Part shown: piece after piece, positions 49,717-58,371 of the stretch
Layout: every line of letters begins with the position of its first letter
Numbering within the stretch: the first letter of the stretch is position 1
Source of the DNA: Oscillospiraceae bacterium
Lineage (GTDB): Bacteria > Bacillota > Clostridia > Oscillospirales > CAG-272
DNA: 64,000 nt
Reading direction: 5' to 3'
NCBI GenBank assembly: GCA_015065385.1
Contig: SVQK01000063.1
Span: forward strand, 1-64,000
Notes under the pieces: generated by a model
Database searches by the model: none
What the model saw: only the letters and a program-made list of their open reading frames with translations
What the model was told of the DNA's origin: nothing
Position numbers and translations under genes: made by a program

Positions 49717-50541
49717 ATGTCAATCGGCAAAACCATCGCGGATTTCAGAAAAAAGAGAGGATTCACACAGGAGGAGCTCGGCGCGCGGCTGGGCGTGACC
49801 AATCAGTCCGTGTCGAAATGGGAGAACGAAACGTCCATGCCGGACGTTCTGCTGCTTCCCTCCATCGCGGACGCGCTCGGCGTGACATTGAACGCGCTCT
49901 ACGGGATCGAAGAAAAGAATCCGGAGAAAGTTCGGGCAGACGATTTTCCAAGAGCGGCGCGGGAAAATCTGAAAAACTATTTTGTCGAACAGGCTGGCGC
50001 AAGAATCCCGTGTGGCCCGGAGATTGGGGAAAGAGCACTCGGATGTGTGTCCGACACGTCCGGATCGGTATTCATTTCAAAGAACTTTTCTTTCATAGAC
50101 AACACTTTCCGCACACCGGGGAGCGAAACGGTTCTCACCTGTCCGGGATTCCTGTCCATTCTGAAAAATCTGTCGGACAGGTCGGTCATGAAAGCCTTCG
50201 CGTATCTGTACCGTACAACTTCGGAAAGATTCGCACTGTGTCAAGAGCAAGATAAACCGGACAGTCTCCGCACGTTTTCCGTTCCGGAAGTTGCAGAAAA
50301 AAGCGGCCTTGATGAAGACATGGTACTGGATTCTATGGAAAAACTGCATCTTCTCCGCCTGATCGATTCCGACCGGATTCATGACGGCGTGACAGAATTC
50401 GTTTTTTCGACGAACCGCGCTCAGTTCGTTCTCGCTCTCTTCCATATCCTGGAGCTTCTGTCTGCGGATTCTCCGGTCTACGCACTCCGCAGGGATTCTT
50501 CCATGAATTCCGATTATCTTTTCGAAACGCTCTGGAAATAA
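49717..50541 (+). CDS. XRE-family transcriptional regulator with ~200-residue C-terminal domain
   Basis: The N-terminal HTH (TIADFRKKRGFTQEELGARLGVTNQSVSKWENETSMPDVLLLPSIADALGVTLNALYG) is a canonical Cro/C1 type. The remaining ~205 residues are not a recognised sensor; parts (RTFSVPEVAEKSGLDEDMVLDSMEKLHLLRLID) look like a second winged-helix. AAAGGA precedes ATG 49717; the frame starts earlier inside the repeats. 274 residues. Tandem repeats upstream may be its own operator. No signal peptide or membrane segment. Partner and signal unknown. Confidence 0.85.
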   Translation: MSIGKTIADFRKKRGFTQEELGARLGVTNQSVSKWENETSMPDVLLLPSIADALGVTLNALYGIEEKNPEKVRADDFPRAARENLKNYFVEQAGARIPCGPEIGERALGCVSDTSGSVFISKNFSFIDNTFRTPGSETVLTCPGFLSILKNLSDRSVMKAFAYLYRTTSERFALCQEQDKPDSLRTFSVPEVAEKSGLDEDMVLDSMEKLHLLRLIDSDRIHDGVTEFVFSTNRAQFVLALFHILELLSADSPVYALRRDSSMNSDYLFETLWK

Positions 50542-50593
50542 AGAAAAGCGCGTCTGTCGAAAAGATGACAGGCACGGCTTCCATGATCCGTTG

Positions 50594-50893
50594 TCAGAAA
50601 TTGTAGTGCGGGCACTTCCGGTATTGTTCCGGCCAGCGGTTCCGGTCATGCTCCCATCCGATCTTTTCAACGAAAACACATTTCTCGTCTCCGCAGACCT
50701 TTTCGTTGAGATACTCGATAAAATCCGTCTCGTCAAAAAGGACAACGCCTCCGACTTGACGCGGATGGATCTGGAGCTTTTTGGCATCCCTTTGGAACGT
50801 ATCGCAGAGCTTGAAAAAGGATTTTGCCACAGCATCCGGAACCCGGTACACGCTCAGTTCATTGTCCGCGCTCAGAACGACACACTTCGACAT
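50594..50893 (-). CDS. Small protein of unknown function
   Basis: 99 residues, no recognised family. Soluble, with the pattern CVVLSADNELSVYRVPDAVAKSFFKLCDTF and a C-terminal segment with His/Cys (HDRNRWPEQYRKCPHYNF). Five Cys in total. GGGAGG lies 6 bases before the ATG. No terminator separates it from the convergent XRE gene 52 bases away. Function not inferred. Confidence 0.68.
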   Translation of the reverse strand: MSKCVVLSADNELSVYRVPDAVAKSFFKLCDTFQRDAKKLQIHPRQVGGVVLFDETDFIEYLNEKVCGDEKCVFVEKIGWEHDRNRWPEQYRKCPHYNF

Positions 50894-50919
50894 GAATGCC
50901 TCCCTCCCAATGAAGAGAC

Positions 50920-50957
50920 AGGAACGGAAGGATTTCTCCTCCCTCCGTTCCTTTTTT
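50920..50957 (+). terminator. Plus-strand hairpin with T run, beyond the antisense gene
   Basis: 9-bp stem AGGAACGGA/TCCGTTCCT with an inner AGGA/TCCT pair and six T residues. The only plus-strand transcript reaching it would come from the XRE gene, read through the 99-residue gene in antisense. Confidence 0.68.
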
Positions 50958-50966
50958 AACTCCGGT

Positions 50967-52022
50967 TCAGTTGCTGAACTTGTACACGGTGGTGGTGTCG
51001 TACTTCTCGCCCGGCTTGAGGACGGTAGAGGTGAACTCGGGATGGTTCACGGCATCCGGAATGCACTGGGTCTCGAGGCATACGGCACAGTGGCGGTACT
51101 GCTTCACGCCGCCTTTGAACGCCGGATCGTCCGGATTGATCATATTCGCGGTGTAGATCTGCACGCAGGGCTGATCGGTCCAGAGGGTGACCTTCCGGCC
51201 GGATTTCGGATCGGTGACGGATCCGCGCGGTCTGAGCTGTCCGTTGTAAGCGGAGAAGACGAAGTTATTGTCGTAGCCGCCGAATTCCTTCATCATGGGA
51301 TAGTCGGACGCGAATCCTTCGCCGATGGGCTTTCCGCAGCGGAAGTCGTAGGGCGTGCCGTCCACGTCGATGAACTTGCCGTCCGGAATCAGTTCGTTAT
51401 CGAGGGAGTTGATCTTATCGCAGTCGAGCTGGAGGATCTGACCGTCCACAACGCCGGATTCGTAGCCCGCCAGATTGTAGTAGGCGTGGTTGGTCATGTT
51501 GACGATGGTGGTCTTGTCCGTCGTCGCTTCGTAGTGGATCTTGAGGGCTCCGCACCCCGTCAGCGTGTAGGTGACCTTGACCCTCAGGGTTCCGGGATAG
51601 TTCTCTTCCCCATCCGCGCTCACATAGGTCAGCACGAGGGAGGGAGCCTCGGAGCAGTCGCATTCTTCCACGTCCCAGATTTTCGCGTTGAAGCCGTCCT
51701 TACCGCCATGGAGGGAGTTCTGACCGTCGTTGCAGAAGAGCTGATACTCCTTGCCTTCGAGGGTGAATTTACCCTTGGCGATCCGGTTGCCGATCCGTCC
51801 GATCAGAGCGCCCTGATAGCCGCCGGAGGTGAGATAGCCGTCGATGGAGTCAAAGCCGCAGATCACATCCGCGGGAACGCCGTTCTTGTCCTTGACCCAG
51901 ATATTTTTCAGAATGCCGCCGTAGTTCAGGATGCAGACGGAAGTGATGGAGTCGTTGGACAGGGTGTAGGAATACACCTCGCAGCCGCAGGGGAGTTTTC
52001 CGAAGGATTCTTTCTTGATCAT
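50967..52022 (-). CDS. galM: Aldose 1-epimerase (galactose mutarotase)
   Basis: Interconverts alpha and beta anomers of galactose, feeding the Leloir pathway. Landmarks: LNYGGILKNIWVKDKNG, GRIGNRIAKGKFTLEGKEYQL, NSLHGGKDGFNAKIWDV (catalytic-side His), NMTNHAYYNLAG (second His) and the C-terminal CLETQCIPDAVNHPEF with the catalytic Glu. 351 residues. AAGGAG lies 8 bases before the ATG. Last gene of the three-gene operon. Confidence 0.94.
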   Translation of the reverse strand: MIKKESFGKLPCGCEVYSYTLSNDSITSVCILNYGGILKNIWVKDKNGVPADVICGFDSIDGYLTSGGYQGALIGRIGNRIAKGKFTLEGKEYQLFCNDGQNSLHGGKDGFNAKIWDVEECDCSEAPSLVLTYVSADGEENYPGTLRVKVTYTLTGCGALKIHYEATTDKTTIVNMTNHAYYNLAGYESGVVDGQILQLDCDKINSLDNELIPDGKFIDVDGTPYDFRCGKPIGEGFASDYPMMKEFGGYDNNFVFSAYNGQLRPRGSVTDPKSGRKVTLWTDQPCVQIYTANMINPDDPAFKGGVKQYRHCAVCLETQCIPDAVNHPEFTSTVLKPGEKYDTTTVYKFSN

Positions 52023-52034
52023 TTCTGCGCTCCT

Positions 52035-53051
52035 TTAGTCGTCATACCCGTTGGGGTTGTTTTTCTGCCATCTCCAGGAGTCTTCGCACATCTCGCGGAT
52101 GCCGTTCTCAGCCTTCCAGCCGAGTTCCTTCGCCGCAAGCTCCGCGGAGGAATAGCACTCGTCGATGTCGCCCGGGCGGCGCGGTCCGATGACATAGGGG
52201 ACCTTCACGCCGGTGGCTTCTTCGAAATTCTTCACGATATCGAGCACGCTGTAGCCGATGCCCGTACCGAGGTTGTAGGTCTTAAGGCCGCAGTTCTCCG
52301 CGAGCTTCTTCACGGCGCAGACGTGGCCCTTCGCCAGATCGACGACGTGGATATAATCGCGGACGCCGGTTCCGTCGTGGGTCTTGTAATCGTTGCCGAA
52401 GACGGTGAGCTTTTCGCGCTTGCCGACGGCGACCTGCGTCACATAGGGCATCAGGTTGTTCGGAATGCCGTTGGGGTTCTCGCCGATCATGCCGGACTTG
52501 TGCGCGCCGATGGGATTGAAGTACCTCAGCAGAACGACGTTCCACTCCGGATCCGCCTTCTGAATGTCCGTTAGGATCTGCTCGAGCATGGACTTGGTCC
52601 AGCCGTAGGGGTTGGTGCAGTTCCCTTTCGGGCATTCCTCGGTGATCGGAACGAAGGCCGGGCTGCCGTAAACCGTCGCGGAGGAGGAGAAGATGATGTT
52701 CTTGCATCCGTGTTTCCGCATCACGTCCACGAGCACCAGCGTTCCGCCGATGTTGTTGCTGTAGTATTCCCACGGCTTGGCCACGGACTCGCCGACGGCC
52801 TTGAGACCGGCGAAATGGATCACGGAATCGATTTTCTCGTTCTCGAAGATCTTTTCCATGTCCGCGCGGCTGCAGATATCCGCCAGATAGAACTTTACGG
52901 GCTTACCGGTGATTTTCTCGACGCGCTCGAGGGATTTTTCAGAGGAATTGCAGAGGTTGTCGCAGACTACGACGTCGTATCCGGCGTTCTGCAGTTCAAT
53001 GACGGTATGGGAGCCGATATAGCCCGCGCCGCCTGTTACAAGAATTGCCAT
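52035..53051 (-). CDS. galE: UDP-glucose 4-epimerase
   Basis: Interconverts UDP-glucose and UDP-galactose. NAD site GGAGYIGSH at residues 7-15, catalytic Tyr149 and Lys153 in [10 protein letters not shown], with Ser and Thr of [24 protein letters not shown] and [17 protein letters not shown] follow as in the family. 338 residues. 12 bases before galM and 13 after the nucleotidyltransferase, so one transcript. Confidence 0.97.
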   Translation of the reverse strand: MAILVTGGAGYIGSHTVIELQNAGYDVVVCDNLCNSSEKSLERVEKITGKPVKFYLADICSRADMEKIFENEKIDSVIHFAGLKAVGESVAKPWEYYSNNIGGTLVLVDVMRKHGCKNIIFSSSATVYGSPAFVPITEECPKGNCTNPYGWTKSMLEQILTDIQKADPEWNVVLLRYFNPIGAHKSGMIGENPNGIPNNLMPYVTQVAVGKREKLTVFGNDYKTHDGTGVRDYIHVVDLAKGHVCAVKKLAENCGLKTYNLGTGIGYSVLDIVKNFEEATGVKVPYVIGPRRPGDIDECYSSAELAAKELGWKAENGIREMCEDSWRWQKNNPNGYDD

Positions 53052-53064
53052 TCCGTCCTCCCGA

Positions 53065-53964
53065 TCAGTTCCAGAGTCCGTCCGGATACTCGCCTGCCGC
53101 GATGAGGGCCTTGAGCTTGGCGATCACGTCCGGCTTGTCGTTCGCGTAGGTCACGCCGAACCATTTGGCGGAAGTGGTGAGCACCTTCACGTCGCAGTCG
53201 CCCGCTTTGATCATCTTGCCGATGGTGTTGGGCAGGAGGCATTCGCTCTTGAGAGGCTCTCTGTCGGGATCGTTCAGGAAGGCTTCGAAATCCTCGCTCA
53301 GCCCCTCGAACACCTTCGGCGTGAAGCCCCAGAAGTTCATGGAGACCACGGTTTCGTTCGGAAGGTGCACGGTCTCGCCGTTGTCCTCAAAGTACGCGCC
53401 TCCGTCTTCCTTGAAGAGCTTCGTGCGCTCTACGATCTTGTCCAGATACCCGTCGGAGGTGGCGTGGCATTCGCCGCGGGCTACGGATCCGTTGTCGGTC
53501 AGGGTGTTGCCGAGACGGTATCCGACCATGCAGTAATGGGAATCGGATTCGTCGGCGTTCTTCAGAAATTCGGCGGCCTTCATGAAGGCGTCCCGTCCGT
53601 AGAAGTCGTCCGCGTTGATCACGGCGAAGCCGTCGTCCAGAACGTTCTTGCCGCAGAGAAGAGCATGCGTGGTGCCCCACGGCTTGACTCTCTCCGCCGG
53701 GATCTTGTCCGCGGGAACGAAGCTGTCAAGTCCCTGGAAGACATACTCGACCTTGACCTTGCCCTCGATGCGGGATCCGACGGTCTCCTTGAAGATCTCG
53801 TAGTTTTCCTTCTTGATGACGAACACAACGCGGTCAAAGCCGGCCTGAATGGCGTCGTAAATGGAGAAGTCGATGATAAACTCGCCCTTGTCGGTAAAGG
53901 GATCGATCTGCTTCAGTCCGCCGTAGCGGGAGCCCATACCGGCCGCGAGAATGAATAAGGTCAT
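53065..53964 (-). CDS. Sugar-phosphate nucleotidyltransferase
   Basis: Activates a sugar 1-phosphate with an NTP, most likely UTP plus glucose or galactose 1-phosphate, given galE and galM downstream. The nucleotide loop is [20 protein letters not shown], and the metal Asp lies in [15 protein letters not shown]. The C-terminal part ([23 protein letters not shown]) is typical of the clostridial group annotated as nucleotidyltransferase rather than GalU. First gene of the operon; promoter about 50 bases upstream. No galK or galT is next to it. Confidence 0.9.
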   Translation of the reverse strand: MTLFILAAGMGSRYGGLKQIDPFTDKGEFIIDFSIYDAIQAGFDRVVFVIKKENYEIFKETVGSRIEGKVKVEYVFQGLDSFVPADKIPAERVKPWGTTHALLCGKNVLDDGFAVINADDFYGRDAFMKAAEFLKNADESDSHYCMVGYRLGNTLTDNGSVARGECHATSDGYLDKIVERTKLFKEDGGAYFEDNGETVHLPNETVVSMNFWGFTPKVFEGLSEDFEAFLNDPDREPLKSECLLPNTIGKMIKAGDCDVKVLTTSAKWFGVTYANDKPDVIAKLKALIAAGEYPDGLWN

Positions 53965-54010
53965 ACTTGTTTTCCTCCTGAACTGCGGGGAGAATCCCCT
54001 GCTTTTTCAT

Positions 54011-54038
54011 TTTATATTTTAGTACATTGCGGTGTCAA
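54011..54038 (-). promoter_or_regulatory. Promoter of the nucleotidyltransferase-galE-galM operon
   Basis: Minus strand TTGACA (54038-54033), 16-base spacer, TATAAA (54016-54011). Confidence 0.75.
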
Positions 54039-54183
54039 ATGCAAGAGTTAAACGGAAAAAAGAGGGAATTTTCCCGGAAAAACTCCCTCTTCTCACCTGC
54101 GATGCGCAGAAAATCAACTGTTCGGGACGGATTGCGCAGGATTCAGCGTTCCGTTTGGGCAGCGTGCGGGAATCCCACGGCCT

Positions 54184-54996
54184 TTACGCCCTGTCCCCGC
54201 AGCAGGAGGATCCGCCGTCGCTTCTCGGAACGGGTCCGGGAATGCCGGAGGAGGAGAACTCAGCCGTCGGGAACGCCATCTGCCGGAACAGCGAGCAAGC
54301 GTCCTCGACGGGCGGAACTTCGCACTGTTTCTCCGGCACGCTGTACTCCACGGCGTTGACCAGATACTGCGCGGGCCGTTCGATTCGCACCACGGAGAAG
54401 AACCCGAGCGAAACGGCCAGACAGGACGGGCAGTCCGTGAGCGGCGCGGAGAGACAGGCGGTGACCCGGTCCGGAATCTCGTCGAACGAACAGCAGCAGG
54501 GACCCGGTCCGTCCAGGATCCGCGTGTCGAGGACGATGGGATCCGCCACCTCGAAGACCGCCAGAGGAAGGGTGTTCCCGCTGACCGTCTGCTTTCCGCC
54601 GAGATGGCAGAATCCGGAGCCGGAGAGCTCGCTCTTGAAGACGCTGACATTTCCCTCCCCGCCGAAGAGGACGACCTTCTTTTCTACAACTGCGACGCCT
54701 TCGCATTCCTGTGTATTTCCCTGTCCGAGGCTGACCTCGAGCCCGATCCGGCAGAAGATCCGGATCAGAAGCTGATAGAATCCGCGGTTGAAGGGGACGC
54801 TGTCCATATCGACGCAGGCCCAGACCACCTTCGCCGTTTTCGCCCGCACCGCTCCCGCCCGGTTCAGCATTTCCGCTCCGGGGACGGTCAGATAGACCCG
54901 GACGTCCTCGAAGCAGTCCTTGTCGCGGCAGGAGTCCAGCACGCGGTAGGTGTCCACGCAGACCATGTCCCGCTGCACGCCTTTGCATTCAGCCAT
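54184..54996 (-). CDS. Cysteine-rich conserved clostridial protein of unknown function
   Basis: 270 residues, no signal peptide or membrane helix. I recognise the opening pattern CVDTYRVLDSCRDKDCFEDVRVYLT and ARVKTAKVVWACVDMDSVPFNRGFYQ-like block from uncharacterised clostridial proteins, but no function. Cys cluster in DGPGPCCCSFDE, DCPSCLAVSLG and the last residues SSCCGD; 17 or so Cys overall, suggesting metal binding or disulfide cross-linking as in spore-coat proteins. The middle has repeated VVEKKVVLFGGEGNVSVF-type strands. ATG 54996; the ribosome site AAAGG is 11 bases away. Confidence 0.75.
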   Translation of the reverse strand: MAECKGVQRDMVCVDTYRVLDSCRDKDCFEDVRVYLTVPGAEMLNRAGAVRAKTAKVVWACVDMDSVPFNRGFYQLLIRIFCRIGLEVSLGQGNTQECEGVAVVEKKVVLFGGEGNVSVFKSELSGSGFCHLGGKQTVSGNTLPLAVFEVADPIVLDTRILDGPGPCCCSFDEIPDRVTACLSAPLTDCPSCLAVSLGFFSVVRIERPAQYLVNAVEYSVPEKQCEVPPVEDACSLFRQMAFPTAEFSSSGIPGPVPRSDGGSSCCGDRA

Positions 54997-55112
54997 GTTT
55001 CATCATGCCTTTCTTGATTGTCATTGGAAGGAAGAGCGCGGCACGGAGCCTTCTCTTCTCTCCCATTCTATGTTGTCCGCCGCCTTTTTGTCACCGGCGC
55101 GGCTCAGGCATG

Positions 55113-55150
55113 AAAAAACCGCCGCTCATCTTCCGAAAGACGGGCGGCGG
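55113..55150 (-). terminator. Terminator of the pgi / P-loop gene transcript
   Basis: On the minus strand CCGCCGC ... GCGGCGG with an inner TCTT/AAGA helix, then six T residues (55118-55113). Confidence 0.88.
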
Positions 55151-55168
55151 AATGACGGATCTGCGTTC

Positions 55169-55579
55169 TCAGCCGATATACTTCAGAACGGTCTTCGAGG
55201 CCTCGGTGGGATCCAGAGATGAGGTGATGACGAAATCCACGTCGTGCTCTTCCACCAACTTCGCAATCTCGGTCAGGAAAAGGTCGAAGCTCGCCGCGTC
55301 ATTCTGGCAGATTTTGAGCGCGGAGTCGATAAAGATATCGCCCACGTCGTGGTTGCTCGCCAGAATGCCGGCGACGAAGCCGAACAGGGACTGCCCGTCC
55401 GAAATCAGGTACTTGTCCGCGTCCACCAGTCTGCACTGGTACGGGATATCGTAGGTGAGCTTGTCGCCCTTCTCGATGCAGACGACCGCTCCGTTCGTGG
55501 TTTCGAGGGTGGATTTGACGAGTTCAATGAGGGTCTTCGTCTTGCCGGAACCTTTCTTGCCGATGATAAGTCTGATCAT
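55169..55579 (-). CDS. Small P-loop ATPase-like protein
   Basis: 136 residues of which the first 14 form a Walker A loop (MIRLIIGKKGSGKT), followed by a helix KTLIELVKSTLE. A Walker B-like strand is DIFIDSALKICQ and a later VDFVITSSLDP fits the sensor region. Too small to be a full ATPase; similar proteins are sometimes labelled PilT-like in Clostridia. GGAGGA lies 5 bases before the ATG. It sits 41 bases after pgi and shares its terminator. Role unknown. Confidence 0.78.
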   Translation of the reverse strand: MIRLIIGKKGSGKTKTLIELVKSTLETTNGAVVCIEKGDKLTYDIPYQCRLVDADKYLISDGQSLFGFVAGILASNHDVGDIFIDSALKICQNDAASFDLFLTEIAKLVEEHDVDFVITSSLDPTEASKTVLKYIG

Positions 55580-55620
55580 GAAATTCCTCCGTTTTCTGGT
55601 CTTGGGTGGATTGGATGGCC

Positions 55621-56961
55621 TCAGTTCTGCATTCTCTTTTCGAGCTCCGCTTTCTGCTCCTCGTATCCGGGCTTGCCGAGGAGGGCGTACATATTCTTCT
55701 TGTATGCTTCCACGCCGGGCTGATCGAAGGGGTTGACGCCCAGCATATAGCCGGACACCGCACAGGCCAGCTCGAAGAAGTACACAAGATGTCCGAAGTT
55801 TTCCGCGTCGCGTCCATCCGCTTCGATGAGGATGTTCGGGACGCCGCCGTCGTTGTGCGCGAAGAGGGTACCGGTCATTGCCATGCGGTTGACGTCGTGA
55901 AGCTCCTTGCCGGAGAGGAAGTTCAGGCCGTCGATATTGTTCGGATCGTCCGGAACGACCACGGTGTCGGCCGACTTTTTGAAGTCGAGCACCGTTTCAA
56001 ACATGGTGCGCAGGCCGGACTGCACATACTGACCGAGGGAGTGAAGATCCGTGGAGAAAATCACGGAAGCGGGATACAGGCCCTTTTCGTCCTTGCCCTC
56101 GCTCTCGCCGTAGAGCTGTTTCCACCATTCGGTGAACATCTGGGCGGCGGGTTCGTAGGAAACGAGCAGTTCGATGATCTTGCCCTTATTGTATAGGATA
56201 TTCCGCAGCATTGCATACCGCACGGCGTCGTTTTCAAGGACGGGAGCTTTGAGGTACTTCTCCCGCGCGTCCGCCGCGCCCTTCATCATGGCGTCGATAT
56301 CGATCCCGGCCACGGCGATGGGGAGAAGCCCCACGGCGGTCAGAACGGAATAGCGTCCTCCGATATCGTCCGGGACCACGAAGGTCTCATAGCCCTTTTC
56401 CGTGGAGAATTCCTTGAGCTTGCCTTTCGCGCGGTCGGTGGTGACGAAGATGCGTTCTCTCGCTCCTTCCTCGCCGTACTTCCTTTCCATGATCTCGCGG
56501 AAGATGCGGAACGTGACGGCGGGCTCCGTGGTGGTGCCGGATTTGGAGATGACGTTGATGCACACGTCGCGGCCCTCGCAAATCCGCACGATATCGGAAA
56601 GAGCCGACGAGGAGATGGAGTTTCCGGCGAAATAGATCTCCGGGGTGTCTTTTTTGAGATTATTATAATAGGGAGACTTGCAGAATTCGACGGCGGCGCG
56701 CGCTCCGAGATAGGATCCGCCGATGCCGATGACGACAAACACGTCGCACATCTTCTGAATTTTTGCCGAAGCCGCCTTGATCCGGTCGTATTCTTCCCTG
56801 TCGTAATTCACCGGAAGGTCAACCCATCCGAGGAAACCGGATCCGGCTCCCGTTCCGGTCTTGACCAGTTCAAACGACGCCTCTGCGATATGCGCGATTT
56901 TTTCCGTTTCCGCCGATGATACAAATCCCCCGAGGTAGGTTTCGTTGAGTCTGAGTGCCAT
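55621..56961 (-). CDS. pgi: Glucose-6-phosphate isomerase
   Basis: Interconverts glucose 6-phosphate and fructose 6-phosphate. Sugar-phosphate binding blocks: [63 protein letters not shown] and the C-terminal [21 protein letters not shown] with the catalytic Lys and His region [20 protein letters not shown]. 446 residues, the shorter Gram-positive form. The ribosome site GGAGGA is 12 bases before ATG 56961. Confidence 0.96.
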   Translation of the reverse strand: MALRLNETYLGGFVSSAETEKIAHIAEASFELVKTGTGAGSGFLGWVDLPVNYDREEYDRIKAASAKIQKMCDVFVVIGIGGSYLGARAAVEFCKSPYYNNLKKDTPEIYFAGNSISSSALSDIVRICEGRDVCINVISKSGTTTEPAVTFRIFREIMERKYGEEGARERIFVTTDRAKGKLKEFSTEKGYETFVVPDDIGGRYSVLTAVGLLPIAVAGIDIDAMMKGAADAREKYLKAPVLENDAVRYAMLRNILYNKGKIIELLVSYEPAAQMFTEWWKQLYGESEGKDEKGLYPASVIFSTDLHSLGQYVQSGLRTMFETVLDFKKSADTVVVPDDPNNIDGLNFLSGKELHDVNRMAMTGTLFAHNDGGVPNILIEADGRDAENFGHLVYFFELACAVSGYMLGVNPFDQPGVEAYKKNMYALLGKPGYEEQKAELEKRMQN

Positions 56962-57039
56962 GATTTTGAAAAGTCCTCCGTATGCGACCCGCTGGTTTTC
57001 AGGACAGCGCGGGTGCGGCGATCATTTTTGTCCATCTAT

Positions 57040-57068
57040 ATCATACAACATTTTTCGCCGCTTTTCAA
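57040..57068 (-). promoter_or_regulatory. Promoter of pgi
   Basis: Minus strand TTGAAA (57068-57063), 17-base spacer, TATGAT (57045-57040). Confidence 0.75.
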
Positions 57069-57126
57069 GCCCCGGGGAGAACTTTCTTGATCTGCGGGGA
57101 CAATTCTTCCGTGACCCGTCCGGTTT

Positions 57127-58284
57127 TCATCCTTCAGTTTTCAGAACCGCCCCGCCGAACAGCCGCGCGAAGATGCCTCCCCAGCCGATCCGGTCCACGT
57201 CCGCGCCCGCCGTGATCCCGGATTCCGCGACGATTTCCCCGTCCGACAGATACCGTACCGTTCCGATCCGGTCCCCCTTCTTCACGGGAGCCTGTACAAA
57301 GGGCTCGGGAAGGATCTCCGTCTGGATCGATCGCGCTTTTCCCTTCTCCAGCAGCAGCCGGACGGGCGGGATTTCGGCTGAAACCGCGTCCTCAACGCCT
57401 CCGCGAACCGGAACCGGATCCGCAAGCTGAGGCTCCGCGCGGTACATGGAGGTATTGGCAAATCCGTAGTCCAGAAGCTGGCGGGCGGTTTCGTTGCGGA
57501 TATCCCGGCTCGGCGCGCCCATGACCACTGCGATCAGATGGAGTCCGTCCCGCATGGCCGTTGCTGACATGCAGAACCCGGCTTTTGAGGTGGATCCGGT
57601 CTTCAATCCCGTGATCCCCTCGTAAAATCGCACCAGCCGGTTCGTGTTGGTCAGCCCGAACGCGCCGTCCCGGATCGAATCCATCCAGATGGTGGAATAC
57701 TTCATGATGGTCTCGTGGCGCAGAAGCTCGCGGGACATGAGGGCGATATCGTACGCGCTCGTCAGATGGTTCACTGCGGTGTCGTCCAGACCGGTCACGT
57801 TCTCAAAATGGGTGGAGGTCATGCCGAGTTCCTCCGCCCGCTTGTTCATCCGCGCGACGAAGGCTTCTTCACTGCCCGCCGTCTTCTCTGCCAGCGCGAC
57901 CGCCGCGTCGTTTGCCGATGCGATGATGACGCATTTCAGAAGATCCTCCGCGCACATGGTCTCTCCCGGCTCGAGAAATACCTGGGATCCGCCCATGGAC
58001 GCGGCGTAGTCGCTGACCGTGATCGTTTCGTCTAAAGAGATATTCCCCGCGTCCACCTCCTCCATGAACAAAAGGAGCGTCATGATCTTGGTCACGGAGG
58101 CGGGAGGCAGGGCGCGGTCGGCGTTCTTCGCGTAGAGGACGGAACACGTTTCAAGCTCCATCAAAACCGCCGATTCCGCCTGTACGTCGAAGGGGGTGTT
58201 GTCTGCCGTGGCAGCGGAGACCGGAACGGAGAGAAACGCAAATAGAACTGGGATCGCAAAACAGAACAGTTTTCTCAAAACCAT
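57127..58284 (-). CDS. D-alanyl-D-alanine carboxypeptidase, S11 family (DacF-like)
   Basis: Penicillin-binding protein that trims the terminal D-Ala of wall peptides. Signal peptide at residues 1-25 (FCFAIPVLFAFLSVPVSAA). Active-site motifs SVTK at 63-66, SAN at 123-125 and KTG at 228-230. The C-terminal ~100 residues form the usual beta domain (IGTVRYLSDGEIVAESGI). No C-terminal amphipathic anchor is obvious, but the end AGADVDRIGWGGIFARLFGG could serve. Could be DacA or the sporulation paralogue DacF; sequence alone does not decide. Confidence 0.92.
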   Translation of the reverse strand: MVLRKLFCFAIPVLFAFLSVPVSAATADNTPFDVQAESAVLMELETCSVLYAKNADRALPPASVTKIMTLLLFMEEVDAGNISLDETITVSDYAASMGGSQVFLEPGETMCAEDLLKCVIIASANDAAVALAEKTAGSEEAFVARMNKRAEELGMTSTHFENVTGLDDTAVNHLTSAYDIALMSRELLRHETIMKYSTIWMDSIRDGAFGLTNTNRLVRFYEGITGLKTGSTSKAGFCMSATAMRDGLHLIAVVMGAPSRDIRNETARQLLDYGFANTSMYRAEPQLADPVPVRGGVEDAVSAEIPPVRLLLEKGKARSIQTEILPEPFVQAPVKKGDRIGTVRYLSDGEIVAESGITAGADVDRIGWGGIFARLFGGAVLKTEG

Positions 58285-58371
58285 AGAATCGCTCCCGGTA
58301 AAGGTCAGGTTTCTGTGCCTTTATTGTACGGGAGGGATCCGCGTTTTATGCAGAAGGGATTTCGGAAATGC

